Positions 6,084-8,249 of a stretch of 8,249 nucleotides of DNA are shown one piece after another. The stretch comes from Promethearchaeota archaeon (lineage in GTDB: Archaea; Asgardarchaeota; Lokiarchaeia; Sigynarchaeales; SOKP01). Location: the NCBI GenBank assembly GCA_019057775.1, contig JAHLWT010000178.1, forward strand, positions 1 to 8,249, written 5' to 3'. The notes beneath the pieces were generated by a model. The model saw only the letters and a list, made by a program, of their open reading frames with translations, ran no database searches and was not told the DNA's origin. How positions within the stretch are numbered: the first letter of the stretch is position 1; each line of letters opens with the position of its first letter. A program made the position numbers and the translations under genes.

Positions 6084-6962
6084 TTAAAAAATGACTCCTA
6101 AATAAAGGAGTAAAAATCCTATTATCATAAACAATGAAGCAAATTTGAAAATCGTAAATGTTGTTTTATTTGATGGTTTTGCTAAATTTTTTATTACTAA
6201 AACTAGGAGAAATACATCACAGACTCCAATTATAATTCTAATAAGAGCCCGTGCTCCTAAAACATGTGCAGTCCTATAAAGTGTTGCAGAGCTAAGGAGA
6301 GCCCCTAGCGCAATCACTCGCATAGTTTGGGCTTTCGAGCTTACCACCGGCCACATGGGTATTTTAGCTTCTTTATACCCGTTATAATTCTTGGGTAGCA
6401 AGCTAAGTGTGAGAATATGGACTGGGATCCACGTTAAAATAAATAACATAAAATACATTCCAACATCGTCGAGGCTTCCCATTAGCGCAACCCTCCCTGC
6501 CATAGCGGGAAGACCTCCAGCTACACCTCCAAAAATTATGCTAAATTTTGTTCGTCGTTTAAGCCAAATTGTATAGATTACAACATCGAAGAAGAAACCC
6601 AAAAAGATAATCAATGCTGTTAACCAATTAATTAAAAATGCAATTAAAACTCCCAAAATAGTTAAAATTATTCCGTTGATAAGAACAGTGGAAGGCGAAA
6701 TCTTACCACTGGGTAAAGGACGATCCTTGGTGCGTTCCATTATAGCATCGATGTCTCTATCAATGTACATATTGAGAGCTGTAGAACCTGAAACGGCAAG
6801 AAATAATGACAAGATCATAAAAATTAAAGCAAACCAATTGAAAATTTCTAATTCAGCAGCAGTGATAAAATATGCAAATACAGCCGTGTATATAAGAAGA
6901 ATCGTCTGTCTTGTTTTAATGAGTTCACCATACATTGATAATAAGTTATTTCTTTTCAACAA
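6084..6962 (-). CDS. ctaB: Protoheme IX farnesyltransferase (heme O synthase), CtaB/UbiA family
   Basis: This integral membrane prenyltransferase adds a farnesyl-type chain to heme b to make heme O, a cofactor of heme-copper oxygen reductases. The 292 residues form about nine helices. The first Asp-rich motif is clear, N64-MYIDRDIDAIMERTKDRPLPSG (Asp68, Asp70, Asp72), which is characteristic of CtaB rather than UbiA or the archaeal lipid prenyltransferases. The second conserved block, YTIWLKRRTKF (130-140), GGVAGGLPAMAG (145-156), WIPVH (178-182) and the KIPMWPVV segment (200-207), also matches CtaB. The usual Gly-Trp after the second block reads Gly-Arg here. The start is uncertain: TTG at 6960-6962 has a stop just before it, while ATG at 6933-6935 (Met10) begins right at the family's usual N-terminus. 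Neither has a clear Shine-Dalgarno. It stands between two T-tracts and seems to be transcribed separately. Confidence 0.92.
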   Translation of the reverse strand: MLKRNNLLSMYGELIKTRQTILLIYTAVFAYFITAAELEIFNWFALIFMILSLFLAVSGSTALNMYIDRDIDAIMERTKDRPLPSGKISPSTVLINGIILTILGVLIAFLINWLTALIIFLGFFFDVVIYTIWLKRRTKFSIIFGGVAGGLPAMAGRVALMGSLDDVGMYFMLFILTWIPVHILTLSLLPKNYNGYKEAKIPMWPVVSSKAQTMRVIALGALLSSATLYRTAHVLGARALIRIIIGVCDVFLLVLVIKNLAKPSNKTTFTIFKFASLFMIIGFLLLYLGVIF

Positions 6963-6993
6963 TTATCACGTCGAGGTTTCTGGATGAGTTCAT
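6946..6993 (-). other. Possible 15-codon leader ORF overlapping the start of ctaB
   Basis: In another frame, an ATG at 6991-6993 opens MNSSRNLDVIIVEKK and stops at 6946-6948, only 10 nt before the ATG at 6935 and overlapping the TTG at 6962. It would be the first AUG on a message from the TATA-like box near 7060. It may be a translated leader coupling ribosomes to the internal ATG, or simply chance. Confidence 0.2.
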
Positions 6994-7054
6994 AGATTAT
7001 TGTATCAAAAGTTTAATTCAACTTAGTAAAAGTTGTAAAAGGAAATTAAAAATT

Positions 7055-7064
7055 GCATTTAAAT
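7055..7064 (-). promoter_or_regulatory. TATA-like element upstream of ctaB
   Basis: The coding strand reads ATTTAAATGC, similar to ATATAAATGC upstream of hypE. It lies about 95 nt before the TTG start and 124 nt before the ATG alternative, so the leader would be around 70-100 nt. It sits just past the T-tract of the preceding gene, where a new promoter is expected. Confidence 0.35.
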
Positions 7065-7102
7065 CTTGTTTTATTGAAAAATTGCCAAAAAGCAGTTAAA
7101 TT

Positions 7103-7130
7103 TAAAAAAAAAGTTAAAAAAAATAAAAAA
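7103..7130 (-). terminator. T-tract terminator after the double His-x-His membrane protein gene
   Basis: From about 15 nt after the stop codon (7145-7147) the coding strand contains three long T runs of 6, 8 and 9 bases separated by short AT or AAC spacers, without a stem. This is the strongest terminator-like tract of the window and separates this gene from ctaB. Confidence 0.6.
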
Positions 7131-7144
7131 TATTAGGACTAATT

Positions 7145-8249
7145 TTATCGTTCCTGAGTTAATGGTTCTTCAAGGAGTAGCAAGTTAGCTAAAGCCAATT
7201 TCTTTTCTCTTCGTGTTTTTTTAAATGCTCTAGAGATTAGAACCAATCCCATTAAGTAGGCTGCAAGGAGGAACCAAACACCTACAAAGGTTAATAGTAA
7301 ACTTGGAATTGGATCTGCTTCTACTGTGCGTAGCATGTAAACATTAGCTCCACCAAATGCTAAAATTGAACCTACGAAAAACATCCATCCAATGAATTTT
7401 CTTTGTCGACCTTGAACTCCGAAAAAGTCAATAGATTTCACCATCAACATTGTCGCTATTAATATCGATAACACGTGCCAATGACCTACGTTGAAACTAT
7501 ATTCGACATATATAAAAAAATGTGATCGATAAAATTCGTCAGTTCGAAGACCAACAGAGATACCAGTAACAGTTACTATGACCTGTCCAAAGACGAAAAG
7601 AAAATAATAGGTAAATCTAACTGGATCACTGATTAATCCCTTAATCTTTTCAAAAAGAGATGCTGATTCATAACTTTCACCCATTTTATCCTTTGCTACG
7701 TTCCTCAAACCAAATCCTGCCATGGCTAAGGTACATAATATCAATATCCCCGCTCCTACCCAAATTACATAATGGTTTAAAACCCATGCTCCATAAGATA
7801 TTACGATTACACCAACTGCGTTTGCTGCCAAAACTCCCCTATAGGCTTTACCGGAGATTTTACTTGTGCGGTAACCGACCATCAAAACCATTGCTGTTGA
7901 TTGAGCAAGTTGTATATGAAGATGTGAGACAATCCATGCTTCAACGGTATCGTGATGATAGTGTCTAACAATAGCTTCGGGTAAGAATGCTTCTGTGGGT
8001 CGCCCCATGCCCCATACAGTACCGGTAAAATTTTCTAAAGCTGCGAATGCGGCCATTATTGCCGAAACAAAAATACATATGGCTAAAATCACTAGGTTGA
8101 GATATTCCAAATTCATCCCCCAGAGAGTAGATCCACTTGGATTAGTCTCTGGATAGGGTAATTTACCAGGGACTGGCATAGCTGAGTCAACAAATACAAT
8201 CCCACCTAAAAACACAATCAATAGGCATAAGTAGAAAAACTCATGAAAA
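7145..8249 (-). CDS. Polytopic membrane protein with duplicated His-x-His helix unit, possible heme-binding oxidoreductase subunit (5' end outside window)
   Basis: The family is not certain. A TTG at 8219-8221 could start a 358-residue protein, but the frame stays open to the edge and encodes more hydrophobic sequence (HEFFYLCLLIVFLGG), so the true start probably lies beyond it. Residue numbers here count from the TTG. About eight membrane helices are visible. Two similar units occur: VEAWIVSHLHIQLA (93-106; His100, His102) and VEYSFNVGHWHVLS (239-252; His247, His249). Each is followed by a hydrophobic helix, a basic Arg/Lys-Gly-Lys/Arg loop and a second helix. Further histidines lie at 87, 89, 90, 150 and 234. 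His-x-His within a helix recalls the heme-ligand helix X of heme-copper oxidases and NO reductases, and ctaB is adjacent. However, the CuB-type His-Pro-Glu-Val-Tyr and His-His motifs are not seen. A b-type heme protein or a remote relative of subunit I is my best guess. The cytoplasmic end is charged (KKTRREKK). Confidence 0.72.
   Translation of the reverse strand, partial: FHEFFYLCLLIVFLGGIVFVDSAMPVPGKLPYPETNPSGSTLWGMNLEYLNLVILAICIFVSAIMAAFAALENFTGTVWGMGRPTEAFLPEAIVRHYHHDTVEAWIVSHLHIQLAQSTAMVLMVGYRTSKISGKAYRGVLAANAVGVIVISYGAWVLNHYVIWVGAGILILCTLAMAGFGLRNVAKDKMGESYESASLFEKIKGLISDPVRFTYYFLFVFGQVIVTVTGISVGLRTDEFYRSHFFIYVEYSFNVGHWHVLSILIATMLMVKSIDFFGVQGRQRKFIGWMFFVGSILAFGGANVYMLRTVEADPIPSLLLTFVGVWFLLAAYLMGLVLISRAFKKTRREKKLALANLLLLEEPLTQER

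Noticed and set aside
6676..6987. Plus-strand open frame of 103 codons, and similar ones opposite the other genes
   Set aside because: They lie antisense within well-supported genes, have no family resemblance, and are explained by codon use of the coding strand.
7145..8249. Naming it heme-copper oxidase subunit I
   Set aside because: The His-Pro-Glu-Val-Tyr and His-His copper ligands are missing and only remote His-x-His similarity is visible.

Overview
This AT-rich window most likely comes from an archaeon. Three things point that way: TATA-like boxes about 25-35 nt upstream of starts, including one placed for a leaderless transcript; bare T-tracts instead of stem-loops after stop codons; and an archaeal type of gene content (an AbrB-like regulator, hypE, a CCG-domain iron-sulfur protein next to an FAD oxidase). 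A heme O synthase together with hydrogenase maturation and low GC would fit an Asgard archaeon of the Heimdallarchaeia kind. That lineage call is a guess from gene content, not something the sequence proves.

Every gene reads on the minus strand, so the transcription order runs from right to left. At the right edge is a polytopic membrane protein that carries two copies of a His-x-His helix unit. Its N-terminus lies beyond the window. After a T-rich terminator comes ctaB (heme O synthase), which has its own terminator. Next is a tight three-gene operon: a seven-helix His-containing membrane protein, an FAD-binding oxidase of the GlcD type, and an HdrD/GlpC-like protein with two [4Fe-4S] motifs and two CCG domains. 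Spacers in this operon are 32 and 14 nt, with good Shine-Dalgarno sequences. Then come a stand-alone seven-helix membrane protein of unknown function, hypE (the [NiFe] hydrogenase cyanide-ligand synthase), and at the left edge the first 22 codons of an AbrB/SpoVT-type regulator whose promoter overlaps a perfect 12-bp palindrome.

The genes can be read together as an electron-transfer neighbourhood. The FAD protein would oxidise an unidentified, probably organic acid substrate. The CCG iron-sulfur protein would take the electrons, and the co-transcribed His-rich membrane protein could pass them to quinone or heme in the membrane. The neighbouring ctaB and the double His-x-His membrane protein suggest heme-based membrane chemistry next door, but no canonical oxygen-reductase signature is visible. 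This membrane module is the most interesting part of the window, and its assignment is inference. No RNA genes, CRISPR arrays, insertion sequences or origins were seen. No intergenic stretch exceeds 300 bases.
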